Assembly: GCF_041734735.1 (NCBI RefSeq)
Contig: NC_134883.1
Span: forward strand, 5,276,200-5,340,199
Length of the DNA stretch: 64,000 nt
Direction of reading: 5' to 3'
From: Babylonia areolata
Taxonomy: Eukaryota > Mollusca > Gastropoda > Neogastropoda > Buccinidae
The number at the start of each line of letters is the position of its first letter. Position 1 is the stretch's first letter. The position numbers were made by a program, and so were the translations under genes. The notes beneath the pieces are model-generated. The model was not told the DNA's origin and ran no database searches. It saw only the letters and a list, made by a program, of their open reading frames with translations. This document shows, one piece after another, positions 1 through 14,676 of this stretch.

Positions 1-2177
1 TCTGCCTGTCAGTGGTGTATGGTTTCCAGTGACCATCACTTCACCTTCTTCCTGACCCTCCACCAGTTTCTGTTTACAGGGATCAATCTTTGAAGAAAGA
101 GAGTCTTTTTTAGCAACAGATGGGGAAGGTGGCTTTTTTTCAAGATGTGTCCTGAATAGAACCTTAGGGGGTGAGTCTCTTATTTCACCTTCCTCAAGAT
201 CCGAGTAATCTGATGAGGACAAAATCTCCACAACTTCCACTGTATTACTGGAACTGATTGGTGCCACAGCTGCTTGTGTTGCCATTGTTTTTATCGGATA
301 AAAACTACATTCTCCTGATTCTTCACTTTCTGTTTTCAATATACTGGCTTTACTGGATGGTTTCTTGACAGAGAGACAGTTTGAGTTTTCTGTGCTTTGA
401 CTGAAGAAGTTTTCATCCAAATACATGACATCATCAATCAGCTCCTGGTTTAAAGACTCACAATGATGGTAGCTTTGTTGTTCAACTCCACTCTCTTTGC
501 GGTTGTTTGAGACACATGCTTCACTGGAAACAGATGTGCAAGCTTTTTTCTCTGGTAATGCACTGCTGAAAGAAGCTGGACGTTTCCTTTGAAGCAAATT
601 AACAAGGTCGTCTGAAACTTCTGGTGATGATATTGACTGCCCTCTCCTGCTGTCATCATCAATAATGCTCTTTTCATCTAATGAAAACTTTGAGATTCCT
701 TCTTCAAGGACAATCAGTCCATGAGAGTTTAAGCTTGTCCCTTGAAAGGGCTGTTCTGGCGATTTCGTTCTGCTGGACATGCATGTGATTTCAGTATCAA
801 ATTTAGTACCCAGTCTGAAAGTACTGGACAGCCCACATTCTGTTGTGACTTTGGTGGTTTGGTGATCTGCACTAATGTTTGCATGGTTATCAGTGTCATT
901 AACCAACTTTACAACTGACAGCTTAGCAGTAACATCCACTGTCATTTCTTGCTGCTTTGAGTTGTTAACCTCAACTGAGCAATTTCCTTTTTGATCAGGT
1001 TTGTTTTCTGACAATTCTTTCAAACTCTCTTGATGTTTGGAGTCATTTTCTTCCTGAACCATGTCGTTTTCTCGCTGCTCTGTGCAGTTTTCCTTATGTT
1101 CAGAATTTTCTTCTTGCTTCAAGTGGTTAACTTCTTTCTCTGTGAAGTTTTCTTGCTGCTCTGCCAAGCTTTCTTGCACATCAAATTTGTTCACTTGTCC
1201 ATCAGAGTAGTTTCCCTGCAAATCTCTCAGGCTTTCTTGTTGCTCTGAATTTTTTACCCCAGAGCCATTTTCCTCTTGCACTGAACTGCTTTCTTCCTGC
1301 TGCCAGTTGCATTCACTTTGCTCCATGTCTATATTACTGTCACACTGTTTTGTACTATTTTCTTGCTGTTCTGTAAGACACTCTTGCAGCTTGATATCTC
1401 CAGGCTGTTCTATCATGCTTCTATTTTGTTCTGGCTGGTCTACATGTGGTGGTATGTTATTTATTTGTCCTGTCAAGCTCTCTAGCTCTGCATCTTTTTG
1501 CTGGGTTGACATGCTTTTTTGCTGCTCCAATTCGTTTTCCAGCTGTTCCAAGTGAAGTTGTGATCCACTTTCTTTGTTGACTGGCACACTGCTCTGCTCC
1601 TCTGGTATGTTCTTTAGCAGTTCTGAAAAACTGTGATGTTGCTCCAGTTGACTAGCTTCTGAACATTTCTTACCACTATTTTCTTCATCCTCACACACTT
1701 CTTCCATGCAGAACTCAATCATCCCTGTTAAAAAACTACCTTCATTCTGGTCTGCATCAATTCTGAAGTCAGTTCTAGGGTCACCCATTTCTCCGCTCAA
1801 AACTGGACCAAACCCTGATGATGCTGGTCTCATATCCTCTGCTTCTTCTCTTTCATCACTATCTGTGCCTGCTGAAGAATTATCTTCCGTATCATTCTCC
1901 TTTTCAGTGTGATCCAGGTCATCCAAGTTGGACCTGAAGGGATGTCTTGGATCTCTGGGAAGACTCCTACCCGGCTGGAGGGCAGGTTCCAATGGGATAG
2001 CTTTCACCACTTTGATGTTGCTAGGGATGTGCCTTTTCCTGGCCCTCACGCTGGCTTGCTTGGATTTCCCACCTGGTATAAAGACTGGTCGGTTTGGGTC
2101 CAGCCTAGGATCTGATCCCTGGATTGTCACCTCAACCATTTTGCCTTGCTCTGCCAGTGACAGATGTTGGTGATAAT
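1..2177 (-). CDS. TASOR: Exon 27: at least 2.18 kb, heptad-like Gln/Glu/Asn repeat, open at window edge
   Basis: Read by hand, the frame is open for all 725 codons from acceptor ttttcctttttcag (2178) to base 1. The first two bases complete a GAT codon with exon 26, giving SPLLD followed by YHQHLSLAEQGK. It starts with a basic conserved-looking block: GSDPRLDPNRPVFIPGGKSK, then RARKRHIPSNIKVVKAIPL. An acidic stretch follows, then about 20 degenerate seven-residue units (roughly 1365-945), for example ENCTEQR, ENDMVQE, ENDSKHQ. The end is Ser/Glu-rich with an acidic SSDYSDLEEGEIRD. The stop codon lies beyond base 1. Confidence 0.85.
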
Positions 2178-2363
2178 CTGAAAAGGAAAACAATGTTTAT
2201 TTTTCCATTTGTCTTCTTTTCTTAATCTTTTCAACTGATTGCAGGTATTTCACACATGTATGTGCATGCATTATATGACATGCAACTTTTACCCATATAC
2301 ATGTAAGACTTTGATTTTTTTCCCCATGACATATGCATGTGCATGCATGATGTGACATGCAAC

Positions 2364-2449
<86 letters not shown>

Positions 2450-5400
2450 AGACTTTGATTTTATTATGTTTTCTTTTTCCATAACAGTGTCAGGCTTGTT
2501 TGTCTTCAATGTGTTGGTGCACAACCTTTCCTGGAGTATGCAAAAAATGAAAGAGAACAAGTTTTACTTCATTTGCAAATTTACAAAGTTCAAACCTCAA
2601 AAGTGGCTTAAGTGATCTTTTAATGTCTACAAATGTAAAATGAATTATCTACACAACTGTATTGTGAAATGCAATGTATGTCTGAGGCTGACTTGAATGG
2701 AACATGGATATGTATTGCCTATTGGCAAGGCAAGAAAATTCCAGTGCTCCACCCTCCCCATCTAGCCAATGTCCATGGAAGACACCATCAAAATGTGATT
2801 GTAGGAAGCCAACTGCCCAATAAATCATTACTGTGCTTGTAATACAATGACTTTAAATCCCAGTGGCCACACAGCGACGACAGTAATGATGATATGTGAT
2901 GCCGCACGCGAAAATCATGGATAAGTCGCTGGAGTAAATTTCACCTAACACGCTGTGAAAGTGACAAGGGGTGAAAATATCAAATTTGAGTTTTTTGGTT
3001 ATTCAGATTCTATGATTCTTTTTCTATTAAATTTCCAAGTATTATAAAGAAATATAAAGTATTAGTGCTTTATTTTGATGTTTTCTCATTGGGAATTGGT
3101 GATCAAGAGTGGGAAACAGCGAACTCGTTTGCCCCAATTTTCTCAGAAGTACGTTTGTGATCATCACGAGACTCAAATGCATGTATCTCAGAAACTAATA
3201 AAGATACCTGAATTCTGTTTTCTGTGTGTTATTCAGAATTCTCTCTACTTTCAGATAAAAGAATAATATCATTTTGTGAATTTTGACCATTATCCATGAT
3301 TTTCACATGCACCATAACATACACATTTTGGCTATGAATCTTACAAGTTTCTACTTTTAGTTATAAAAATGTATGTATTAAAAAAAAAAAAAAAGAAGAA
3401 GAAGAAGAAAAAAAGCTATGTCACAAAACATTTTCACTCATTCTCCTCTTTGCAAATGTATGTTATACACACACAATGCACAAAATCACACACTTCCATA
3501 CATTGCCATGAGAAAAAGAGAAAAGACAAGAAACTGGATAAATCAAAAGGCATTTCAACCCCCATCCCTCCCTTTTTCAAACCAGTTACCAGTCATCTTC
3601 TTTGCCTCAGACATAAATATGAATGGAATTTGTTCTCTCTCCCCAAATCAATACCTGGACTTCGTTCCTCAAAGGTGATAGCAGCTGGTAAGCCAGGCCA
3701 CAGTCTGGGTTTCCAAGGTACACGAACAGCATAACTTCTGCATCGCCTCCTCACTGCAAATATTCCATGCACCCTGCTGTAACTAACATCTATGCTATCA
3801 ACTTAAACATCAAAATGAACTGTCTCTATTTCTGTCAAAATATAATACAGACACCACTAAACTTGAACTGTAAGAATTGACAAGGCACTGGACGGGCGCA
3901 ATAGCCGAGTGGTTAAAGCGTTGGACTGTCAATCTGAGGGTCCCGGGTTCGAATCACGGTGACGGCGCCTGGTGGGTAAAGGGTGGAGATTTTTACGATG
4001 TCCCAGGTCAACATATGTGCAGACCTGCTAGTGTCTGAACCCCCTTCATGTGTATATGCAAGCAGAAGATCAAATACGCACGTTAAAGATCCTGTAATCC
4101 ATGTCAGCGTTCGGTGGGTTATAGAAACAAGAACATACCCAGCATGCACACCCCCGAAAACAGACTATGGCTGCCTACATGGCGGGGTAAAAACGGTCAT
4201 ACACGTAAAAGCCCACTCCTGTGCATACGAGAGAACGCAGAAGAAGACAAGGCACTGGAAACATGTTAAGGCTACTGTATGCTGTGCCCACACATACAGA
4301 CACCACTAAACATGAACAGAAAGAACTGACAGGATATATAAGATGAGTTTAAATGTGCCACTTTGTCCACCATTAATGTACTGGTACATTTTTACAATAT
4401 CAATTCTATGTTTGCATCCTCTTTCTCACACATTTCAAACTGTAAGATTTTGAATATTCTCACAGACTTTTATATGTGACATGCAAAAGTATTCCAGATT
4501 TTCATTGTTTCATTATCATTTTCATAATATTCTAGGAAATATTTTTCTATAATTTTCACATCAACAACAAATTTAATGTTTCCCTATTTTGTGCTTCAGA
4601 AAACAAGCAGAACCTATATTCTTTTCTTGGTCCTCCAACCCCCCATCCTTTCCAATGACAGTCCCCAACTGAAGACTTTTAACTCTTTCTATACTAAGGT
4701 GCGCTATAGCGTACCTCATGCGCACAATGCTTTGCTACAAGATTAAGAATTCGTAGTTCACAGATTAACGGTCGATTAAACGGCACAGCTCTGTTCTACA
4801 GTCACCCAAAAGTGCACCTGTACTTTTTATTGTGGCTGAGAATATTTTTGTTTGAGTACAAGACATGCGAGCGTACAGTCACCCAACTCTGCATTCTAGC
4901 TCGCTCACTCAACATGGCGTCTCCGTCAACTTCGTCTCAAAGTCGAATGTAAACTCAGCACATTTCCCTTCGGAAAGTGATAGATGCTGTCACGACTGCT
5001 GGCTCTGGTGTTGATAAAGATGATGATGAATCTTTAGACACTGATGAGTGATCCCATGACAATATCAGCGAGGATAAAGTGGCAAAAGTGTTGGTAGTGA
5101 GACAAGATTTTAGATACAGTGACTCAGCAGCAGATGAACATACAGCTGTTGCTGATGTCGCTGAAGGTCAAGATTTGAATAAGGATCAGTTTCAGGAGTT
5201 TCTCGTGCAAGACTGGCAACAATACTCTATTATTTCCCAATATTTTTTAGTACTCTAGGCTAACAGTCGTTACAGCATGTGCATGTGTGTGAGAATGTGT
5301 GTGTGTATCAGTTTGTATGTGTCCAGGTGACATTGATACTGATTCTATTGTGGATATCCACTGTGCATACACATTTGCCCATTCCATTGCTACAACTAGG

Positions 5401-8102
5401 AAATGTCTACAGTTACAAAAGACCACATTTGTGAAATTTCTGTTATATGAGATAAATGCACCCCCTTTATGTCAGTTGCTAAGAACATGGATTTTTTTTC
5501 AAAATATGATAAATCAGTCAATAAAAAAATGAATAATAAAGTGAGTGCTTTGAAACTTAGCCAAATGTTAGTCCATTCTATTCTTTTTATTAACACAAAA
5601 TTTCACAACTGTATGTACTTCCATTCTTTTTTTTTTTAGATTTTTTCTTCTAACATAAACATACGGCCAGTACAAAGAATATAATGAAGGAAGCCATCAA
5701 GCAGTATAGAATGAGTGAACAAGAACTCACTTCAGCTGATAAAGCATGGAAGTGACGTCACCATGGAATCAGGGCATGAAAAACAAAATCTATGACTTTG
5801 TTTTTCCCAAAGAAATATGACAAAATGTGGATAATGATACTGATGAGATCCCTTCTAATTTATGACTATATGATAAGGCTGTGCACAAAGCTTATTTTCA
5901 TAATGTATCCTGATGTAAATCTCACCAGTTACCTGTAGTGTTCAGGAATTCAAGCAGCACTCCTAAAGATGTTGATGATCCTGGACTTCATGTCCCAGTC
6001 TTCTTAACTGAGCACATAGTAAACTGAGAAAGTGCCTGCCCCCCAACACACACATACCTGTATATAATTATATAATCCACTCAAAAAAGTGGAGAGAAAA
6101 CACTTACCAAGAAGTGGACTAGGTGGGGGTGTCAGTTCAACAGAATCCTCGTCCTCCTCCCCATCATTTCTGGCTTGTTCAATACTGGCTATATAAGCAT
6201 GAAGTTGTTGCACCAGCTTGTCCATGTTCTGTCTGGCTTCTTTCACTGCTTCTCCACGTGCTGGAGGTGTTTCAAATGCTGCATTATGCTGCTCTGATGC
6301 CACAGGGGCCTGCTGGCCTTGTACTGATGCTGATGTGATTAAAGGTTGCTGATCTGCATGAATCTGACCAGTAGTAGTTGTGGATAAAAATGATACATCT
6401 GACTTGGAGCAGAAAGAAAAACTGGAAAATAAACCACTCTCTGTAGTGATACATGTAGGACTGCTGCCTGCAACACTGTGGAAGGGAAGGGGACCTGTCA
6501 AAGTCTGGCAGTAGGGGGCCTGGTTAACTGCAGTGTTCAGCTTGGCAGTGTTAATGATCTTCATAACAGTGGAAGAGTCCGGCTTCTCGCAGACTGGAGG
6601 CTGTGCTGAATCACAATCTTTCTTCAGTTTGAGTCTCTGCTGGTTCAAAGTGGAGTTTGTATCGAGGAAAGTGGAAGTGGAGACTGATACAGATTTTTCA
6701 TCGATCCAAGCATCCATTAAAGGTAGGTGTTCTGACCTGTCATCAAAAAAGACATGCTGATCTGTTGCAGTCCTGGTTCTAGTCATTCTGGGATCAAGGG
6801 TCTGTCCTGGCTGACACCAGGTTTCATGCTGGAATCCATCAGACACAGAATGCAGACTGACTGCATGACCCTCTGAGACCGGTTCTGGTGGGTTAAGAGC
6901 TGCTGATAATCCGCAGAAAGATCTTGCCATTGACTTCGGAGTTGGTTCAGCAAACCCCTCCCACTCACTCAAGCTTTTATCATTTGGAAATACTGACCCA
7001 CTTTGGGCTAACCCAAAAGCATCAAGGGAAGAGTGTCCAGGTGAATCATCTGGGCATGGTCCAGGCGGGGTTCGGGGTCCCCTGTGGACTGGTTCTGATT
7101 CGGGCTGGAAAGTACCATAGCCACTAGTCTGTGAACTGCCTGATGCAACATCACGAAAAGGAGAACAAATTCCAGCCGTGATCCAGGAATGTGTCAGAGG
7201 AGCATTTTTTTCATTACTTGAGATTTCATACATACTTCTACGCTCCAGTGTATTTGTAGCTTGAGGTGGTCTTGTATTACCTTGTGAATCCCTGCCAGGC
7301 TCAACCAAAATATCTTGCTTCCTGTCAGTGTGATCATTAACACTGCGACACTGGGGCTGATACTCCTTAAGTGACTGCTTCTGTCGCTTCACTTTAAATG
7401 GCATGAATCGTCGTCTGTAGGTATTAAAAAACTCATCTGTAGATTCTTGATAATTCACCTGAGTATTTTCACATTGCACATCTGCAAAGTTTACTTGAAT
7501 AAACGACTCCAGGACAGCTGGTTTCACCTGGGAATTTTCAGAGGAAAGTTCTGAATGTTTTGAGCTGTGGTGATCATAGCTGTCAGGGACACTGGAAATG
7601 ATTCCTCTCTGTCGTGAAATGTGATCTTCCTGTTGCGAAAGTGTTGTTGAATTGGAGTCTTCTGATATCTCCATATCATCATCTTGTGTGCATCCTTCCC
7701 TGCTGACACTGGTGGCTGCAGAGGTGCTACTGGAACTCTGTGCTGGCAGAGACTGATTATCGTCACCTTCTGTCTTCTCAGCAAGAGAGGATCTTTGACT
7801 TTCTTCAGACACAACAGCATGGGCAGACACTGAGACAGACGGTTTGGGTTTTGCAGAAGTGTTCCATTCTGTTCCAAAACTCTGAAAAGAGAAATGATTT
7901 TGGCTAATTTTCTTTCTCAGTATTAGTCTTTATCACCATACAAAAAAAGGAGAAAACAAAGTAAAACAAAACTAAACTAAAAATAAACAAGAGAGGTAAG
8001 GCCTTCAAGACTCACTTGTGATACACTTTAAAAAAAAAAAAAAAAATCTAATCGTTAAAATGAATGTGTTCTGTATTAAAATTTTGTTATTATAAAGCTT
8101 CA

Positions 8103-8139
<37 letters not shown>

Positions 8140-11100
8140 AAAAAAAAGTCCTAACCAGATCTGAACCCCACGCGTTCAGGTGAGAAGAAACTGTCTTACC
8201 CATTACGCTATCGTGGCTCCTTAACTGACGTTCTAAAATTTAATATTTAAACATACTTTTTTTTTAAAGGGAGATAAATCGATTGCGGTATTATCAGTGA
8301 GAACGCTGTTTAAATCATATTATTCTGGTGTATCTTGGGCATTCAAAAAATCTTTAAGGGCAATAAAAAAATTATTTTTTAAGTCCGCGGTAAAGGAGAC
8401 TTGGCTATCACAGCAATCACACTGCAACATTTAGCCGTTTTCTCTAGATCTAGATTGATGTACAAGTTTAGTTACACCCGCCAGGAATGTAGTATGACAC
8501 GGTCGATCGATTTAATTTCTCTTTTATGTTCATTCTAGTTTTATATAGTTTTAAATTTATATGAAAGTTTAGTATTTTGTTAAACTAATAACATGTAGAG
8601 CCAAGTACAAGTACTTATAAACGTCGTAAGAAGTGAAAAGGACTTCATTTTGAGAAAAGTCAAGACTGGAAATTTTTTCATTTCATCAGTTCAAGGGTAT
8701 TAACTCGCATGGTTTACAATTTTTAACTGTGAATTCCGACTGATTCTGTGGATATCTTTATGGCAGTTTGGGGCATAATCCAGTAAGTGATGAGGCGTTC
8801 ACAAATCTTTCTCTGAATAAATATTTAACGGTCTCCTTCTCCCACTTTCCATCACAAGTTATCATGTATTGTCGATTGAATATAGGATTGAACGGGCAGG
8901 TCAACAACTTGAAACAAAATGGCATCGTTCACGTTCACGAAGAATATGAGCACGCGCTTTGAACGTGTATAAATATGTGTACGCAACTGATTTTTGCCTA
9001 TGACCTTCAGGGCTCAGCCAATAGATCTATAAAGTCCACTCGTCGTACTGATTTTAGTATTTTCCGAAAAAGACCACTTGGGCGAATGAACATAATGAAA
9101 GCCCCCGTACACTGAGAGTAAAACACACAAGCTTTTTATGCATTGAGATTAATTTCAAAATGTAATGTTTTAGATGAGAAAGATCAGTTTAAAGCAAATT
9201 AAGTCCCCTAGCATTAATTACAGATTAATTTCCCTTTTTTACTATCTGCACCAAAACGTTTGCAAAATAAATATAACTTCCATGCTTAGCCAAAAAAGTT
9301 CCTGTTTGAACAAAAAATGATAATAATGACTGCTCTTGTTGTTGTGTCAGAATATCAGATCAAAGTGCCAAGTTTAGAGAATACAAAAAATATAAATATA
9401 ACCGTAAATGCAGTTTGCATATAATTTGGCTTCTTTTTTTAATTTTTTTGTGCCCATCCCAGAGGTGCAATATTGCTTTAAACAAGATGACTGGAAAGAA
9501 GTGAATTTTTCCTATTTTTATGCCAAATTTGGTGTCAACTGACAAAGTATATGCAGAGAAAATGTCAATGTTAAAGTTTACCACGGACACACAGACACAC
9601 ACAGACAACCGAACACCAGGTTAAAACATAGACTCACTTTGTTTACACAAGTGAGTCAAAAAGAGACAAAGGCATCATTAATCACATGATTTGTATTATA
9701 CTCCCAGTTTGGTTAAAAATACTTACCATGTCAAACCAGACCTATCTGTTTGCTCTTCTCGGCCAAAATTTATTGCAGCAACTCAGTGATACGACATCTC
9801 ACCATTAGACCGCCGTCTGCTCGCCAATGAAATGCCGTTTCCAGCAGTAGGTAAACAATCATTCTCAATGGCTGCCATTTTTCAGATGAGTGACATTATT
9901 TGCTCTGTCTTTGCCAACCTTTTATGCATTAGAAATGTTATTTTCATGCATGTTTGTTGTTTGTTGCGGCTTTCCGGGACGTTTTCGTCTTGGGATTCAT
10001 GTATCTCACATTGTTTGCGTCTGTTTGTGACGTTTTATTCAATGTTTTGTTTTGTGAACTTCTCGTTCTCTGCTCTCCTTTGGTCGTTGCAGACCGTTCC
10101 GGACTTTCTTCTACTTATGGACTCATCACAATACTTAGGAATAACTTGTCCCCTGTCTGATATTAATTTTTCAAAATACATATAAAACATGGACAGTAGA
10201 GGTGTTACTAATACTTACATACCAATCCAAATAATATGTCCTGTTCATTATCAGAACGGAGTGTTTGTCGAACCTTTAATTGTGTACTGGATGGAGAACA
10301 ATTCCACCTGAAGCAGCCCACAATGATCGGCGTTTCTTTGTCTAATGATACAATCTACCATAGTTTCCAGCTTGGACAAACTGTAACAACAACAAAAAAA
10401 GCAAAAAAAAAAAGCACCTATGCAACATTTCATACACAAACCAATTTTCTTTCAACCTAACAACTGCTGTCTGGTGATATACCAACTGTATAAGTTGATC
10501 CATATTAAATTTCTTGAAATATACTGGAATGAGTATGCACAAGCGGACAGTAGTACTAGTAGTCACTGGATCACCATTTCACTAACATCCAATCATGTAG
10601 TGTAGACATATTTGTTGATCTTTTAACCTATTCTCATCTTTTCCCCAATTTCAATCAAATGCTACCTTGAAACTATCAGAGCTATCTATCACCTACTGAG
10701 CATTTCCAATAAAAACTTTCAGACCAGGTGGCAGATGAAGAGACTGCCCCTGATCCATTGATGTTCATTCTAGCAAATTAGTACTCATTTTATAAAATTG
10801 AAATGCAGCTAAACATCTTTATCATACTGGCATACAATAAACATGGTGAAGGTGGAGTTTGTGTTGTCCATCCAGAAATTTGTTGGGTTTTTTTTCTTTT
10901 TCTTTTTTTTAATTCTTTACTACTACAAGAAATATAATTCCATACATCTTAAAACCAGAACTTTATATGTAAGACAGTTACATTTTTCAGTACTCTGGCA
11001 ATGAATAAAAAATGACCCAAAGAAAATCTTCCAAATTCAGAGGTGAATTAGATAAAATTTCCACAAAATTTCCACAATGACAATCCAGAAAAGAAATATT

Positions 11101-14100
11101 TTGAATCAAATGTCCTTTTTTTATCTTTTCAAATTTGATGTTGACAGACAAAATATTTCCAAGTGAATACTCATGCACACACACAGTAAACACTAAGCAA
11201 TAAATCAATTAATGACACAATGCAAACACAAATTAACCTGGTGAGCGCGATGAGCCAAGATCATGGCTTTCCCTGTGAAGTGCGATGGGCCACAATCGTG
11301 GCTCTGTTTACATAAGGTCCGAAATCGTTAGGCTATACTCGGTAGCCGTTGTAAAACTGCCTCGTTCTGGTGAGTTTACAAGTCCAGATCTCTGTATTTT
11401 TGTAAACAATGAGTGACACTGAAGTTGACAAAGATCAGGACATAAGTGACCTTGTCACCAGTGATGATTCGTTTGCTGACAGGGATTCTGGTGAAAACGG
11501 CTTTGTTATTTTGACACCTGGGCATGCTGGCTTGCTTGTTGTTCATTCAGTTTTGTGTCTCCAGCCACCAAAACTGGAGGGTGGGTGATGGGGGTGGGGA
11601 GGGGTGGTAAAGTGGGTTAGGCATGGATTTCTTTTGATTTAAAGCATTCTTGCTGCTTTTGAAAGCAACATGAGCTAAAAGAAAACATTTATTTCTGTTT
11701 TTGCCTGTGATTGCATAATGTATTGTAGATGTGCGCGCGCGTGGCGTCGGTGGGTGTGTCTCAAAGAAAGAACACAATGCTTATAATTTCATTGTTTCAG
11801 TTATATTCATATCATGATTCTACAGCCAAAACATTTTTTTTACAGTTTAATGCCAATTTTGAGATTTTGACTGTAAAAGATGTGAAAATACCTATAAACA
11901 TTGTGGTTGACGTTTTTGGAAAATGAGTGTGCAAAATTTGTTGATTATATCCTGTGAAATATCTCCAACTACATACAAGGTACAGCCTTTTTCTTACTTT
12001 TATCTGATTCTTCATTCACTCTACTTTCCAAAAATGTATAGGTTTACCTATCTATTCTTACTAATAAGCATACAAATGCCCCAAATCAGAGCACAGGTAA
12101 AGCAAACAATCTCTTTGTTTTAAGCATTTCTGTATGTATGTTTTATCATATCCAGCACTTTGAGGGTTAACAATTCAATCAATGACATAACACATATAAA
12201 CCATTGAAAATAGTGACTGCAAAAAAAAAAAAAAAAAAAAAAGAAAGAAAGAAAAAAGAAATTTTTTTTTTTAAATCCATATTCTTTCTGTGTTTAGATA
12301 AAATAATTCCCATGCGTTATAATAAAAGTGTTAAAAACATCTTTGTTTCATAGTTATAAGTTTATTGCTAATTCATTTGAAAAGTCCAACAACAAACTAT
12401 CACTTACAGTTACACATTAAAGGCATATGTCATCTTGTTGACTGTTCTATCAATAACATTTACAGTCATTCTTTCTATCTTTAACCACACACTATTCCCA
12501 GCTTCTACATTTTTTTCTCACATACATGCACACATCAACACCATCATCGTCAAAGGATAAACACATAATTACAAACAAATCCGCACACACACCCACACTA
12601 CTTTTCTTCCTTCTTTCTAATATCACTTATGTGAAAAGATGTTTGATCAATGGCACACACACACACACACACACACACTCATACACTGTAACACCTGCAC
12701 GAACAATTAACTTCTGGTGAATAATGATTAGATAAATTTATCAAATGTAGATAAAGAAATTAAAATTTGTCAACAAAACCTATAGAGTCTCAAAAGCATA
12801 AAACATAGATACAACAGCTGGTAGTTAGTGAATCATGATGAATTTTTGATGTTTAGAAGACTGACCTTTTGCGATTCTTCTAGCTCTCCCAGTATCTCAT
12901 CCAAATATTCTGCCCTTCGAGCACGCTTCTCATCATAATCTTGATCTTTTTCCTTATTGTTATTGTCGATACTGGCCACAAGCTTAACCGCTTCTGCTTT
13001 CTCTTCAATGGAGGACAGAGCTTGAAACCTGCGGATTTTGAACCTTTAAAAACTCTTGTTAATATGAGCACATTCAATCAGTGATTCACAACATGGCATG
13101 GTTATTCACCTTCACATATGCACCCACACATAGTGCACCTCCACACACTGACTTTGCAACCACAAAAATGCGGTTTGTAAATATATCTGATCAAAAACAG
13201 AAATTTTGTATCCTGCACAAATTATGAAACTGATACTTCTTTAAAAAGAGAAAAAAAATGAAATACTCACTGACAGCCAAATTTAACCAACTCGTGCTTT
13301 TGCAGTTATCTATGATGTGTATTAAGACTATAAAAAGTAATACCAATCATATGTCTTATGCTGAATGGCAGGTTCATTGGATTTTATCCCATGAACTGTT
13401 CAGTTAAAACCTAGCATTTTCACCTACTACCAACTCTCTCCATACCTGAGCATTCTTTTTTTTAATTATATTTCTGACAACAGCCAACATATAATGCTGA
13501 CCTTTGTGTCATCTGATATTATTGCATTACAAATACTTAATCCCACTACTACAGTATGATAAATACTTACTCTGAATAGCTTGGTACTTTTGACCGTCTG
13601 AAATGATAGCCACGGAATCTCCTCCCTTTATAGCAGTTGCCACTGAACAATGAAGTGGGTTTCACATTCTTCTCTGCCAGTCGTGCATGAAATGTCTTGG
13701 ATGTTTGATCTGACAGCAGCTCTCCCAGTTCACTGCAACAGTTTGCATCAATCAGTTCACAGTTTGCATCAATCAGTTCACTCAAACCAACATAATATAC
13801 ACGTAATTATCATTTAACCGGGTGCATGACTCTCCTGTGATGGAAGATCTAAAAACAAAAAAAAACAACAACAAAACACTAATATACTGCCCATGTCATC
13901 ACTGGAAATAATTCATGTATTTTACATTCTACGGATGCCAATGGATAAAATAAATAAACAAAAGAAAGAAAAATGTGACGATCCAAATCATTCAGCAGGA
14001 TGAAAATTAACCAGACAGAATACGAAATGCACATGACCTGGATCTGTGATCTGGTGTCAGTAGTTCTGTTTTTCTTTAAAAAAAATAAAAAATAAAAAAT

Positions 14101-14627
14101 TATCAATAAGAAATACTTGAATCAAGCAAATCAGAGATCTTTTATGACCTGGGTATTTTCAGTTAAATCCTGTTTGTCAGCTAGCACTGTTGGAACAGGA
14201 AAATTGTATTTTCAAATGGGAGGCTACAATCAGTGGGGGGGGGAAGGGGAGGGAGGGAGAGAGAGAGAGAGGGAGCGAGAGAAGGGAGGGGAGAGCGAGA
14301 GAGGGGAGGGGAGAGAGAGAGAGCAAGAAAGAGAGGAGGGGAGAGAGAGAGAGAGAGCAAAGAAACAAAAATATAGCAAAAGACCAATGAAACCCTTTAC
14401 TTTCAATATTTCAATCAGACCACACATTTTCAGTGCAAGTCCTTTTGCTGACCACTGAAAAGATGGATGAATTGAATTGCTGTTATCTGTCATAAACTTT
14501 CAAGCCTTTTCTGGGAGACATTTACTTAAATCACTAATCCATTTACTGAAAATAAGCCTGAACATTGTTTGCAGCCAATACCAATCTCCAAAAAATACTT
14601 TGAATGGAAAAAAATTTTAATACACAC

Positions 14628-14676
<49 letters not shown>

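Larger units (their letters stand above)
2178..6107 (-). other. Intron 26
   Basis: Holds an (AC)n(AT)n array (2366-2443), a SINE (3893-4245) and a piggyBac-like relic (from 4679). Elsewhere there are A-rich runs near 3380-3416 and a 43-base local tandem duplication around the SINE (3849-3890 against 4299-4335). No additional coding exon is needed by phase and none was seen. The stretch 5250-6107 has nothing recognisable. Confidence 0.6.
7882..12865 (-). other. Intron 25
   Basis: About 5 kb with poly-A runs (8029-8046, 8107-8148, 12221-12262), a tRNA-like relic (8150-8222), a long shared repeat (8970-9665), a piggyBac-like element (11233-12170) and a CA array (12653-12678). A plus-strand frame at 9832-10185 is not supported as a gene. 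The stretches 8223-8970, 9666-11090 and 12263-12650 hold nothing I recognise. Confidence 0.6.

Noticed and set aside
2231-2560. 109-codon minus-strand frame after exon 27's acceptor
   Set aside because: Mostly translated AC/AT microsatellite in intron 26.
3893-3965. Candidate tRNA gene
   Set aside because: The A and B boxes belong to a SINE head; the body continues for 280 bases, ends in a tail and is flanked by target-site duplications.
9832-10185. 117-codon plus-strand open frame in intron 25
   Set aside because: Cys/Phe/Leu-rich with no recognisable motif, no splice partners, and composition like the surrounding AT-rich intron.
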